A stretch of 64,000 nt of DNA from Limenecus sp048360435 (lineage in GTDB: Bacteria > Cyanobacteriota > Vampirovibrionia > Gastranaerophilales > Gastranaerophilaceae), in NCBI GenBank assembly GCA_048360435.1, contig DBGCOP010000038.1, forward strand, positions 5,570 to 69,569, read 5' to 3'. This document shows positions 42,990 through 51,655 of this stretch, in pieces (within the stretch, counting starts at the first letter, position 1; every line of letters starts with the position of its first letter). The notes beneath the pieces are model-generated. The model saw nothing but the letters and a program-made list of their open reading frames with translations, had not been told where the DNA came from and did not search any database. Both the position numbers and the translations under genes were made by a program.

Positions 42990-43631
42990 ATGAACGATTT
43001 TTCGAAAATATCTTTTAAATCAAGAATAAATATTATAAGTAACAATAAAATCTATGAAAAAGTTCCCAAAGGGCAGTACATAACGTTTTTGTTGGAACTT
43101 CGGGAACCTTGTATAACACAGTCGGATATTTTTAGCACTGTTGATATTAGAACTTGTACCGGCGGAGGGTTAAAATCCGAAGACAATATGCTTGCACTAG
43201 GTTTTCACCTTTGGGACCATTACAAAGATAAAGTGTTCAAAGATCAGGTGAATTATATTAAGAAATCCTTTAAAAAACCTGACGGAGGACTCTTGATAGG
43301 TTCAAAAAGGCTTGAGGATGCGCCTTCTTCAATAAAGAATTTTTTGAAACTAAAAAAAGAACTTACAAAAATGACTCCGAATATTTCATGGTTTCAAACA
43401 ATCAAAAAAGACTATGGAGAGGCTGATTTCAAATATTCCCGTGCTGATGATACCTGGAATTTGAGATTGTTGGATTGGAACAAAAACGGTGAACGTTATA
43501 CACAGGTGAATTCTTTAAAAAGGCTTTTGGATTTTTTTGAAGAAATTTCAATTTCGCCGAATGACAGACTGTTTATAAATGGCAAAGAAATAACAGAAAA
43601 AGAGGCTCCGCATATTTTTAGAAAAAAATAG
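42990..43631 (+). CDS. Hypothetical protein
   Basis: 213 residues, soluble, moderately basic. A central Gly-rich turn TCTGGGLKSEDN (about 55-66) and a C-terminal helical part are visible; no signal peptide, no catalytic motif I know. No SD precedes the ATG. It is a single gene between glmS (divergent) and the RWYD-repeat gene (convergent, 5-nt gap). Function unknown. Confidence 0.65.
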   Translation: MNDFSKISFKSRINIISNNKIYEKVPKGQYITFLLELREPCITQSDIFSTVDIRTCTGGGLKSEDNMLALGFHLWDHYKDKVFKDQVNYIKKSFKKPDGGLLIGSKRLEDAPSSIKNFLKLKKELTKMTPNISWFQTIKKDYGEADFKYSRADDTWNLRLLDWNKNGERYTQVNSLKRLLDFFEEISISPNDRLFINGKEITEKEAPHIFRKK

Positions 43632-43636
43632 TATTA

Positions 43637-43966
43637 TTAATTTTCTGATTTTGCATTTCTGTCAACACCGAGTTCTTCCAGAGATTTGATGAAGTTTTCA
43701 GCGGCAGCTTTTTGAACTTCGGGCGGAACAACTCTCAGGAGTTCAACTGTTTTTGAAATAACAGGGTCTTTATCATACCAGCGGTTGCCTTGGATTGGCT
43801 TAACCATATCGTAAAATTTGTCAATTGTTTCTTTAGATACTTTTTCTTCGATTTTTGCGAGGAATATTTCTGCTTGAGCTCTCAATTCGTCTTGATAATT
43901 TCTCAGCAGTTCGACAACTTCCATTAAAACTGGGTCATGATCGTACCATCTTTTATATTGAGGCAT
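43637..43966 (-). CDS. Small protein with two RWYDxDPV repeats, overlapping murA
   Basis: 109 residues made of two related halves: KRWYDHDPVLMEVVELLR (about 5-22) and NRWYDKDPVISKTVELLR (about 61-78), each followed by a helix with aromatic and Glu residues. The internal duplication is plain. The ATG lies 14 nt inside the end of murA, with GGGAAA as SD, so it is translated with murA. It is acidic and probably all helical. I do not recognise a characterised family. A regulatory or cell-envelope role is guesswork based on the neighbour. Confidence 0.72.
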   Translation of the reverse strand: MPQYKRWYDHDPVLMEVVELLRNYQDELRAQAEIFLAKIEEKVSKETIDKFYDMVKPIQGNRWYDKDPVISKTVELLRVVPPEVQKAAAENFIKSLEELGVDRNAKSEN

Positions 43967-45272
43967 TAACGTTTCCCTTTTTTATTTCCACAGCTTCACT
44001 ATCATCATTGTATCTTACTATGTTTGCCCCCATGTTGGCAAATTTTGTTTCAAAAAGTTCATAACCTCTGTCAATGTGATGCAAAGCTTCGATTTCACTT
44101 TCACCTTCCGCCATAAGTGCAGCAATGATTAGAGATGCACCGGCACGAAGGTCGCTTGCTTTAACATTTGCTCCGTTGAGATTTTTTACACCTCTGACAA
44201 GAGCGTGATTTCTTTCCTGATGTATATCAGCACCCATTCTGCGAAGTTCCGGCACCTGCATAAATCTGTTTTCATATAAACTTTCAGTAATTATGCTTAC
44301 GCCGTCAGCAGTTGTCAACATTGCCATAGCAAGTGATTGTAAATCAGTCGGAAATCCGGGATATGGCTGTGTGACAATATTAACAGAGTTTAATCTCTGG
44401 TTGCAGCTTACTTCTAAAATAGTGGGTTCGATAAGTTTTATGTTTGCGCCCATTTTAATGAGTTTGGAGTTGTAAAAAGTCAAATGAGACGGCAAAACAT
44501 TTTTAATAATACCTTTACCTCTGGTTGCAATGATAGCAGCCATATAAGTTCCTGCTTCAATTCTGTCGGGAATTGTTGTGTATTCAATCGGGTGGAGGTT
44601 TTCCTGTTTAACACCGTTGATAACAATTTCCGAGGTTCCGGCACCTGAAATATCTGCTCCCATTGCATTTAGGAAATTTGCCAGATCAACAATTTCAGGC
44701 TCTTGAGCAGCGTTTTGAATTCTTGTTGCACCTTCTGCCAGAACAGCTGCAAGCATAAGGTTTTCTGTTGCACCAACAGAAGGAATATCAAGATAAATGT
44801 CAGTGCCTTGAAGGTTGGCGGCTTTTGCATGAACATAACCGTTTTCAATTTTAATTTCTGCTCCGAGAGCTTCAAGCCCTTTGATGTGAAAGTCTACTCT
44901 TCTTTCACCGATAGCACAGCCGCCGGGAAGTGCAACAATGGCTTCTTTGCATCTTGTCACAAGAGCGCCAAGCACTATGAAAGAGGCTCTCATTTTGCTT
45001 ACAAGTTCATATTTTGCTGTTATGCTGGTGAGATTTGTTGCGTCAATAGCTACGGTTTTGTTCTCTTTGTCATATTTTGTTTTTACACCGAGACCCTCTA
45101 TTACACGAAGCATAATCTGAACGTCAGTCAATTCCGGAACGTTATGGATAACAGTTTCGCCTTTTGCCAGAATAGCCGCTGCCATCAATTTCAAAACAGC
45201 ATTTTTTGCACCGCTAATGGAAACTTCACCGTGTAATGCATTTCCTCCGATTATTTTAAGTTTCTCAGCCAA
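43953..45272 (-). CDS. murA: UDP-N-acetylglucosamine 1-carboxyvinyltransferase
   Basis: 439 residues. First committed step of peptidoglycan synthesis: adds enolpyruvate to UDP-GlcNAc. The catalytic Cys119 sits in GGCAIGERRVDFH; a Cys there is the target of fosfomycin. The family N-terminus KIIGGNALHGEVSISGAKNA is conserved, as is the ending with DRGYE and RYND. The 3' end overlaps the RWYD-repeat gene by 14 nt. Confidence 0.97.
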   Translation of the reverse strand: MAEKLKIIGGNALHGEVSISGAKNAVLKLMAAAILAKGETVIHNVPELTDVQIMLRVIEGLGVKTKYDKENKTVAIDATNLTSITAKYELVSKMRASFIVLGALVTRCKEAIVALPGGCAIGERRVDFHIKGLEALGAEIKIENGYVHAKAANLQGTDIYLDIPSVGATENLMLAAVLAEGATRIQNAAQEPEIVDLANFLNAMGADISGAGTSEIVINGVKQENLHPIEYTTIPDRIEAGTYMAAIIATRGKGIIKNVLPSHLTFYNSKLIKMGANIKLIEPTILEVSCNQRLNSVNIVTQPYPGFPTDLQSLAMAMLTTADGVSIITESLYENRFMQVPELRRMGADIHQERNHALVRGVKNLNGANVKASDLRAGASLIIAALMAEGESEIEALHHIDRGYELFETKFANMGANIVRYNDDSEAVEIKKGNVNASI

Positions 45273-45363
45273 TGTTATCCTCCGGGATTTTCTCTTCTTT
45301 TATCATAATATAACCAACAAATTTTGTCTCAAATAATTCAAATAATGTAAATTATATTACGAT

Positions 45364-46680
45364 TTAGATCTTTTTAAGATTCCAGTTGTATTTGGGCAGC
45401 TCTTCTTTTGGCTGTTGTTGTACAGCAGGCTTTTCAGGCTGCTGTACAGATTTTTGTTTTGTATTTTGAATTGTTTTTACGGTTGTTTCTTTTGACGGTT
45501 GAGGTTTGTTCATCACCGGTGTGATGAGTTTGGGTTCTTCTTGTTTTGTCGGTGTTTCTTTTATAGTTGTTTCTGTTTTTGGCTGAATATCAACTGCCGG
45601 CTTGATGAGCTGTTCTTCCTGTTGTTCTTGTTTTGGCTCAGGCAGTGTGTTTGAGACATCGTCGATATTGTTTCTTATTGAGTCAAAGAGTCTTTCTTCC
45701 TGTTTTTTGTTTGATTTTTGAGATTTATTGGCTTTATCAAGCTGTTGAATTTTTTGTACAGTTTCGATTCTCTGTGCTTCTTGCTGCTTTTGATAATTTA
45801 CATTTTCAATGTGTTTTTGGCGTTTAATTTCACGTTCCTGACGGTATTTTTCGATTTTTCTTTGAGTATTGTCTTTGAAATCGGTAATGTTCTCTTTTAC
45901 CACTTCGCCGTTAACAGCCGGATAGTAGAATTTTGTGCCTTCGTTCAGGAATCTGCTTCTCATTTCAACAGCTTTTGGTTCTTCAGGAGGAACAATCCAC
46001 GGATTTACCTGTCTGTCGACGATGTCTGTTACATATTCAGATACATTTTTTGAATATTTTTTGATTTTGGACAGCTGAGAATAGCTTGGTGAAAACTGAA
46101 CAACTCCGAGATCCATGTCTTTTGCTTTGATTTCTCTTTGATACAAATCCTGCCATACGATTGAGTATGTCTTTTTGTCGATTAAAGTGACAAGAGTTGT
46201 CAATTTGAAAGTAGGTTTAAGCGGCTCTGAACTTGAGATTCCCCATTTGCTCCACCAGGTTTCTTTAAGAAATTCGCTCTGTGTGTCAAGTCCGCTTGTT
46301 ACCATTAGAATGTAATCTGTGTTTATGTTTTTTGTAACTCTTTTCAGGTTTACAAAATCAATGTTGTAATTGTATTTGTATTCTCTAAAAAATGTGAGGT
46401 AATAAAGAGGTATGTTTTTCTGAGTAATTTTTGACATATTTTCACCGAGCAGCGGGGCTTTGATACGTCCTGTACGGTTTAAGCTGTTGATTATATCAGT
46501 GGCTATTATGTCAGAAGCAGCACCGCAGATGAGGTAAGTAGTGCCGTTTCTGTGGCCTGTGTCACTGAGAACCGCAATTGTCGGCACTTTATATCTTTGA
46601 GGTGCAGCCAATGCGCAGGGCGGTTCTGTTATAAAAATTGCCGATAAGAGTACAAACGCATAAGTTATAAATCTTTTCAT
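45364..46680 (-). CDS. Secreted protein with Pro/Gln-rich C-terminus
   Basis: 438 residues from the ATG at 46680, chosen because it begins a signal peptide (MKRFITYAFVLLSAIFIT...ALAAP). In-frame ATGs at 46695 and 46731 exist. The mature N-terminal domain (IAVLSDTGHRNGTTY, then DIIATDIINSLNRTGR) loosely resembles CsgG/TolB-like periplasmic domains; this is weak. Residues about 245-300 form a Gln/Arg/Lys coiled coil and the last 120 are Gln-, Lys-, Pro- and Thr-rich, probably disordered. Function unknown. Confidence 0.68.
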   Translation of the reverse strand: MKRFITYAFVLLSAIFITEPPCALAAPQRYKVPTIAVLSDTGHRNGTTYLICGAASDIIATDIINSLNRTGRIKAPLLGENMSKITQKNIPLYYLTFFREYKYNYNIDFVNLKRVTKNINTDYILMVTSGLDTQSEFLKETWWSKWGISSSEPLKPTFKLTTLVTLIDKKTYSIVWQDLYQREIKAKDMDLGVVQFSPSYSQLSKIKKYSKNVSEYVTDIVDRQVNPWIVPPEEPKAVEMRSRFLNEGTKFYYPAVNGEVVKENITDFKDNTQRKIEKYRQEREIKRQKHIENVNYQKQQEAQRIETVQKIQQLDKANKSQKSNKKQEERLFDSIRNNIDDVSNTLPEPKQEQQEEQLIKPAVDIQPKTETTIKETPTKQEEPKLITPVMNKPQPSKETTVKTIQNTKQKSVQQPEKPAVQQQPKEELPKYNWNLKKI

Positions 46681-46862
46681 ACTATCCCAAGTCATAATTA
46701 TCCCTATTATTTTGTTAATATTATCGTTCATTTTTTGTTTAATTTATATCCCTTAAATACAGTATTTTTCGTAGTTTCATGTTCAATAAATTACATAAAT
46801 GTAGTAAAATAATGAAACTGAAAACATGCAGATAAGAATAGCAATAAAACGGTAAAACGGGT

Positions 46863-47264
46863 ATGCAAACAATGTTAAACAATATGGAAATGTTGAATCT
46901 GGCAAAAGAAGTTTGTGAAAATGCTTATGTTCCCTACTCAAATTTTCACGTGGGAGCTTGTGCATTATATGATACAGGCAATTATTACACAGGATGTAAT
47001 GTAGAAAATGCAAGCTATGGGCTTTCACTTTGTGCGGAAAGAAATGCTATGTCGAATGCGGTTGCTGCCGGAGAAAAAGGCAAGCTTGTTAAAATAGCCA
47101 TTTTTTCAAAAGACAGAACAAACTGTATGCCCTGCGGTGCTTGTAGACAATGGATGTCTGAGTTTAAAAAGGACAATAATCTTCAAATAATTCTTGAGAG
47201 TGAAGATTCAAAATGTGCAGTTTTTACAATAGAAGAGCTTTTGCCTTACGGGTTTGAGTTGTAA
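46863..47264 (+). CDS. cdd: Cytidine deaminase
   Basis: 133 residues, the size of the homotetrameric enzymes. It converts cytidine/deoxycytidine to the uridine forms. The zinc site CAERNAM (Cys and catalytic Glu) and PCGACRQWM (two Cys) are intact, and YSNFHVGACAL is the substrate-binding strand. No clear SD precedes the ATG. The last 19 nt overlap the end of the convergent zinc-ribbon gene. Confidence 0.95.
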   Translation: MQTMLNNMEMLNLAKEVCENAYVPYSNFHVGACALYDTGNYYTGCNVENASYGLSLCAERNAMSNAVAAGEKGKLVKIAIFSKDRTNCMPCGACRQWMSEFKKDNNLQIILESEDSKCAVFTIEELLPYGFEL

Positions 47265-47476
47265 TCGTAATCCCACATGTAAATTTGACCGCAATATCGG
47301 CAGACTGCGTGCTGGTTCATAAAGTTAAGGTCAGGAATGAAAGTGTAGCCGTCGACGGTTATTACAATATCTTTGTTGGCATTGTATTCCCATTTGAAAT
47401 TTTTTGAACCCTTATAACCGGGTGCAAACATCAACTCAAATTTATCAACAGATTTGCAGTTTTTGCATGCGAACAT
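47246..47476 (-). CDS. Small zinc-ribbon protein
   Basis: 76 residues from the ATG at 47476, which overlaps the stop of the membrane-protein gene as TAATG. A CKNC pair (residues 4-7) and a CRYC pair (about 61-64) form a predicted zinc ribbon around a beta-rich middle (FKWEYNANKDIVITVDGY). The ending is MWDYDYNSNP. Partner of the preceding membrane protein by coupling; function unknown. It overlaps the end of cdd by 19 nt on the opposite strand. Confidence 0.75.
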   Translation of the reverse strand: MFACKNCKSVDKFELMFAPGYKGSKNFKWEYNANKDIVITVDGYTFIPDLNFMNQHAVCRYCGQIYMWDYDYNSNP

Positions 47477-48462
47477 TACTCTTCTTCGTCCTCTACATTT
47501 CTTTTTCTTTTCGATGTCCGGGTTTGTGCTCTTGAAGCAAGTTTGTCGGCTGCTATTTTGCCTGCATAATTCTTTTTGTAAATGTCTTTGTAGAGGTTTG
47601 TACAACAAAGGCTTCTCATAGGAAGGGTAAAACCTGTTACTATGAAAGAAACACATGAAAGCACGACAGCTTTTGAAATGTCATAACTTTTTATTGTAAT
47701 AGGAAGATGAAGGCTGTGCAGCATAGAGTTAAGGTCATTTAATGGTAAAAGTCTTATGTATTGTTCAGCAGGATACGAAAAGAAACCAACCAAATCACCT
47801 TTTTCAAACCCCCAGCAGATTAAACCGGGCAAAAGCCAGTATGTCAAAATGCCCAGCATTATGAGAAGAAGTGAAGTTTTAATGAAATTAAATTTCACAA
47901 GATTTATGCCGGTTTTTATTGCATCAAATGCGCCCTTCTCCTCTTCAAGCGCAAACACTTGAAAGCTCAAGGACAAATATACAAAGGCTATAACAAGCAA
48001 TCCCCATAAAATGGGAACGGACAAAATCAAATAAATTACACTCAAAAGGAGCAAAAGAAGAATGTAAGAGCCGCTTCTTCTTTTTATTAGTTCGGCGTGC
48101 ATTCCCGTGTCTTCAAGGTTTCCGCCTTCAAGAACAGTGCTCGACATGGAGTTGAGTGCAGCTATTGCGATGAGATAATCCCAGAAAGCTTTGCAGAAGA
48201 TGAAAAATCCCGGAAGTGTCAGGAGTATCAGAACTAAAAACACAAGAGGAATGTTGTCAAACACAGGGCTTTTTGTTGTGAATGATGAGATGTGTATTGT
48301 GAAAATGTAAGAGGCAAAAAATATCAGCGCTATGCCGATTATTTGGCCGAAGATAGGGAAAGCCATATATTTGAAGAACTTTTCAAAGTTCATAAAATAG
48401 AGCTTAATCCCGTTAAAAAATATTTTCATCACGCTGACGAAGGTTGAATCGCTTTTTGCCAC
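47476..48462 (-). CDS. Multi-pass membrane protein
   Basis: 328 residues from GTG at 48462, with AGGA 8 nt upstream; a GTG at 48483 is also in frame but has no SD. Five to six hydrophobic segments span about 30-60, 75-105, 130-165, 185-215 and 255-275. A basic, Arg/Lys-rich tail (about 295-328) ends in EDEEE. The general pattern resembles DUF-type membrane proteins of the glycerophosphoryl-phosphodiesterase membrane-domain style, but I cannot assign it. It is coupled to the zinc-ribbon gene by TAATG. Confidence 0.7.
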   Translation of the reverse strand: MAKSDSTFVSVMKIFFNGIKLYFMNFEKFFKYMAFPIFGQIIGIALIFFASYIFTIHISSFTTKSPVFDNIPLVFLVLILLTLPGFFIFCKAFWDYLIAIAALNSMSSTVLEGGNLEDTGMHAELIKRRSGSYILLLLLLSVIYLILSVPILWGLLVIAFVYLSLSFQVFALEEEKGAFDAIKTGINLVKFNFIKTSLLLIMLGILTYWLLPGLICWGFEKGDLVGFFSYPAEQYIRLLPLNDLNSMLHSLHLPITIKSYDISKAVVLSCVSFIVTGFTLPMRSLCCTNLYKDIYKKNYAGKIAADKLASRAQTRTSKRKRNVEDEEE

Positions 48463-48513
48463 TAAAAATTTCCTATCTGCCACTTCAATTTATGTTTATA
48501 TTAACATGTAATT

Positions 48514-49167
48514 ATGGACGAGCAAAACAAAAATCTAAAAGAATTGTTGTCAGGTTTGACACAGGCAGATTTTGAAAAAGATGTGGATTTGCATATGCAT
48601 TCTTGTTTTTCTGACGGCAGGCTGACTCCTGATGAGCTTCTTGAGGATGCAAAGAAAAAAGGTTACAGGCTGATTGCCATAGCGGACCACAATACTGTTG
48701 AAGGGTATAAGAAAACAAATGTTCTTGAAAGCGGTATGGTGCTTACGGCAATTGAGTTTGACTGTTGGTTCAGGGGTGTTCTTGTTCATGTACTCGGGTA
48801 TGGTGTGGACATAAACAACAGCGAGCTTTTGAGCTATTGTGCAAAAAACAAGAAGGAAACCGAGGCTGATATTGTTCGTTTGTTAAACCACAGGCACCCT
48901 AAAGATGTTATCAAAGCGATTCATAACGCAGGAGGGTTGGCTGTTCTTGCTCATCCGGCATGTTACTGGGCAGTTAATCTTGAGCATTTTGTTAAAGGTT
49001 TGATTGAGCTGGGTCTTGACGGAATAGAGTCGTTTTATCCTTACCGTAGACACAGAGGGATAATCAAATTTCATACTGCGGAGGCTGTGCGCAGAATCGG
49101 CAGAAAGTATGGTTTGATTATGACAGGCGGGTCTGACTCTCATGGTGAGATTGAGGGGATTGGTTAG
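48514..49167 (+). CDS. PHP-domain phosphoesterase
   Basis: 217 residues. The metal-binding PHP motifs are present: DLHMHSCFSDG (about 22-32), IADHNT (about 53-58), the Glu in AIEFD, the His-Pro in LAHPACYW, and GGSDSHG at the C-terminus. Relatives (TrpH/YciV type) hydrolyse nucleotide 3',5'-bisphosphates or short RNA from the 5' end. It is shorter than YciV (about 290), but all motif blocks are there. Its TAG shares the tetranucleotide TTAG at 49164-49167 with the stop of the convergent small gene. Confidence 0.85.
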   Translation: MDEQNKNLKELLSGLTQADFEKDVDLHMHSCFSDGRLTPDELLEDAKKKGYRLIAIADHNTVEGYKKTNVLESGMVLTAIEFDCWFRGVLVHVLGYGVDINNSELLSYCAKNKKETEADIVRLLNHRHPKDVIKAIHNAGGLAVLAHPACYWAVNLEHFVKGLIELGLDGIESFYPYRRHRGIIKFHTAEAVRRIGRKYGLIMTGGSDSHGEIEGIG

Positions 49168-49382
49168 ATTTTCATAATTTTGTGAATGTAATTTATATCT
49201 TTTTTTATAGCAATTATTCGCTCTAATAAAATTGTAGCGAGTGTTTCTGAATCAAAAGGTCTTAAATTTGAATCATCTCTTATACAGTTAATTAATATTC
49301 TAGCTATGCCTTCAAAATTAAATCTTTCTATGGCAATTTTTGCCATTTTTTGTTTGATTTTCTTTTGTTCTCGTCTATTCAT
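49164..49382 (-). CDS. Small helical protein, related to the 20969 protein
   Basis: 72 residues with a Lys/Arg-rich N-terminus (MNRREQKKIKQKMAK) followed by two predicted helices: FEGIARILINCI, then ETLATILLERIIAI and a terminal INYIHKIMKI. The IARIL, xTIL and terminal [MH]xKIxKI elements align with the 62-residue protein at 20969. AAGGA precedes the ATG at a good distance. Both genes end in a 4-nt stop overlap with a plus-strand gene. Function unknown; a small DNA- or protein-binding regulator is possible. Confidence 0.65.
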   Translation of the reverse strand: MNRREQKKIKQKMAKIAIERFNFEGIARILINCIRDDSNLRPFDSETLATILLERIIAIKKDINYIHKIMKI

Positions 49383-49473
49383 TGTAATATCCTTAAATAA
49401 CTAATTGATACATACAATTATAGACATATGAATAAATTTATTTATTGCAAAATGGCAATGTTAAAATTTAATA

Positions 49474-50004
49474 TTATTGCGGAGCAAGAATAATAATCAG
49501 GTTTCGACCTTCCATTGACGGTTTTCTTTCAACGTTAATCGGTTCGCCTTCGAGGTCTTTTATGAATCTGTTAGCGAGGTCAAAAGCCAGCTCGGTATGC
49601 TGCATTTCACGACCTCTGAGCATTATAACGATTTTTACTTTGTCGCCTGATGCAATGAATTTTTTGATGTTTTTAATTCTTACGTTATAGTCATGAACAT
49701 CGATTTTATATCTGATTTTTATTTCTTTTATTTCAACAGTGTGTTGTTTTTTCTTGGCTTCTTTAGCTTTTTTGTCGAGTTCATATTTATATTTTCCGTA
49801 GTTCATGATTTTTGCTACGGGAGGGTTCTGGTTTGGAGAAACTACTACCAAATCGAGGTCTTTTTCATCAGCCATTCTTTGTGCTTCTGATGTAGGAATT
49901 ACGCCGAAGTTTTCGCCCTCGCTTCCTATCAATCTTACTTCTTTGCTTCTGATATTTCTATTTATCAGTGCTGCGTCTTTGCCGTTTGAAAAATCTCTGC
50001 TAAT
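49474..50004 (-). CDS. infC: Translation initiation factor IF-3, AUU start
   Basis: 176 residues. The conserved N-domain INRNIRSKEVRLIGSEGE begins upstream of any ATG, GTG or TTG in this frame except one TTG inside it. An in-frame TAG precedes the SD GGAG, which lies 8 nt before ATT at 50004-50002. AUU is the known autoregulated start of infC in E. coli and other bacteria: IF-3 discriminates against its own start. The C-domain (KYKYELDKKAKEAKKKQ, GDKVKIVIMLRGREM) is complete. IF-3 acts on the 30S subunit. It is not next to rpmI-rplT (9453-10027). Confidence 0.93.
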   Translation of the reverse strand: MSRDFSNGKDAALINRNIRSKEVRLIGSEGENFGVIPTSEAQRMADEKDLDLVVVSPNQNPPVAKIMNYGKYKYELDKKAKEAKKKQHTVEIKEIKIRYKIDVHDYNVRIKNIKKFIASGDKVKIVIMLRGREMQHTELAFDLANRFIKDLEGEPINVERKPSMEGRNLIIILAPQ

Positions 50005-50077
50005 GGTTTGTTCTCCTTTTTTAATCTATTACGCTATTTTAGATTGCTAATCATTCAAATGTCAACATATATACGGA

Positions 50078-50593
50078 TTATACACGAACGTTATTAATTT
50101 CGTTGTAGGCGTTGACGAGTCTGTTTCTCATTTGTATTGCCATTTGCATGGTGAGGTTTGCTTTTTGAGAAGCAAGCATAACCTCGTGAACGCTGATGTC
50201 TCCGCCTGCGGCAAAGGTTTCTGCTGCTTCATAAGCTGCATTTTGTGACTCGTTTACGGAATTCAGTCCGTTTGAAAATGCTTTGCCGAAGTCATTTGCC
50301 ATATTTTCGACAGCAGAGCGGCTTCTTTTTTGTGTTTCTTGGACACCCTGTGCATTTTCTATTCTTTCAAGCGGTGACACGCCCATGTTTTCGAGTCCTA
50401 CATTCATTTGGATTCCTGTATTAATGATTGGACCTTGAGGCGTATTCGCCATGTTCTCCATTTTTTGATTCAAAACATTATCAAAAGCTGTCATTCCGTT
50501 TTTGTCGGAGTTTATATTAAAAGACTCCATTTCTTTTGAGAATATTTTGTTATAGTTTGATATTGAATTGTTTGCTATTTGATTAAACTGCAA
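50078..50593 (-). CDS. fliE: Flagellar hook-basal body protein FliE
   Basis: 171 residues from TTG at 50593, with AAGGAG 8 nt upstream; the next in-frame ATG would lose 21 residues and has no SD. The C-terminal half is FliE: FAAGGDISVHEVMLASQKANLTMQ, ending MRNRLVNAYNEINNVRV. FliE joins the MS ring to the rod. An extra, disordered N-terminal region of about 70 residues makes it much longer than the usual 100. Last gene of the regulator-flgB-flgC operon. Confidence 0.9.
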   Translation of the reverse strand: MQFNQIANNSISNYNKIFSKEMESFNINSDKNGMTAFDNVLNQKMENMANTPQGPIINTGIQMNVGLENMGVSPLERIENAQGVQETQKRSRSAVENMANDFGKAFSNGLNSVNESQNAAYEAAETFAAGGDISVHEVMLASQKANLTMQMAIQMRNRLVNAYNEINNVRV

Positions 50594-50617
50594 TTTTTAT
50601 ACTCCTTTTCAAAGGCT

Positions 50618-51124
50618 TTAGATTCTTAAAGCCGCAGAAATCATACCTTTTGTTGTTTCTGCTGTTGTTGCGTTGGCTTCATAGGCTCGTGAGGCTGAAA
50701 CCATGTTTACCATTTCTTCGACGATATTTATGTTAGGCAAAGTTACAAATCCGTCAGCATCCGCTTCAGGGTTTGACGGGTCGTATATTGTTTTGTAAGG
50801 GTCGTTTGAGGGGGTAATTTCCGCTACTTCAACACCCTGTGAAATTTGTTTTTCATCATATGAAATTCCGCCTTTAAGAGCGATAGTTCCGTTTGTCGGG
50901 CTGTAATAGGCATGGTGGTTTCCGTCAGGGAATGCCGGTGCTGTTGAGCCGAGTTTGTCTGCATATACTGCTTTAAAAGTTACATTCTTTTTTATGTATA
51001 CTCCGGGAGTTCCGTCTGGATTTCTTGTTGTATTAACGTTTGCCATGTTCGAAGCAATGTTGTCCATCATTGTTCTTTGGGCATACATTCCGGAGCCTGA
51101 AATATCAAATGCGCTGAAACTCAT
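50618..51124 (-). CDS. flgC: Flagellar basal-body rod protein FlgC
   Basis: 168 residues. It starts MSFSAFDISGSGMYAQR and continues NIASNMANVNTTR, the rod-protein signature. The C-terminus VNMVSASRAYEANATTAETTKGM is the matching exported-helix signature. It forms part of the proximal rod. GAGGAGG precedes the ATG, which lies 3 nt after flgB. A somewhat long central region (about 40-110) is normal for FlgC with inserts. Confidence 0.94.
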   Translation of the reverse strand: MSFSAFDISGSGMYAQRTMMDNIASNMANVNTTRNPDGTPGVYIKKNVTFKAVYADKLGSTAPAFPDGNHHAYYSPTNGTIALKGGISYDEKQISQGVEVAEITPSNDPYKTIYDPSNPEADADGFVTLPNINIVEEMVNMVSASRAYEANATTAETTKGMISAALRI

Positions 51125-51127
51125 TTA

Positions 51128-51640
51128 TTATGATCCTCCTCTTACAACGTCCAAAAGGTTCGTCATGAATCTTCCTTCTACTGTTGCCAGAACATTATAC
51201 TGGGTTCCGGCTTTTGCCATGTCCATCATTTCTTCTTCAAGGTTTACGTTGTTTCCGTTTCCGTAATCAATCCACCTTTCATCCCTGATGACTTCCGGTG
51301 CGTAAGCACCCGTGTCAGCTTTTGTCTGTTGGATATAGAGCATTTGTTCCTGAGGAAGCTTTTGTGCGATGTTGTTCGTCATTGGATTGTAGTCGTGAGA
51401 ATAGCCTGTTCTGTATGAATGGTCTTTTTCATAAGCAAGGCTGTTTTTCATTCTCAGATCTTTTCTGATGTCATCTTTTTCAATAATTTCTTGAAGCTGA
51501 TCTTCGAAGGCTACCATTTTTCTTTGATAGTCAGGAGTCATTGCGTTGGCGGTGTTTGAGGCAATAGCTGATTGTCTTTTTACAAGACCGTCCATGGCGA
51601 GTTTAGAAACTTCGATTGCTCTTACGTTAAACAAATCCAT
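51128..51640 (-). CDS. flgB: Flagellar basal-body rod protein FlgB
   Basis: 170 residues. An N-terminal helix with AIASNTANAMTPDYQRKMVAFE (about 25-46) is the FlgB form of the rod signature; the C-terminal helix (YGNGNNVNLEEEMMDMAKAG, then YNVLATVEGR) matches. FlgB is the most proximal rod subunit and works with FlgC and FliE, both downstream. AAGGAG precedes the ATG. It is 16 nt from the kinase gene, hence one operon. Confidence 0.92.
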   Translation of the reverse strand: MDLFNVRAIEVSKLAMDGLVKRQSAIASNTANAMTPDYQRKMVAFEDQLQEIIEKDDIRKDLRMKNSLAYEKDHSYRTGYSHDYNPMTNNIAQKLPQEQMLYIQQTKADTGAYAPEVIRDERWIDYGNGNNVNLEEEMMDMAKAGTQYNVLATVEGRFMTNLLDVVRGGS

Positions 51641-51655
51641 GTGCTTCTCTCCTTT

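Noticed and set aside
44703..45236. 177-codon plus-strand ORF antisense to murA
   Set aside because: Phe/Cys/Asn-rich shadow translation; murA on the other strand is unmistakable.
49474..49932. infC starting at TTG 49932
   Set aside because: That start removes the conserved N-terminal INRNIR region and has no SD; the AUU at 50004 has one.
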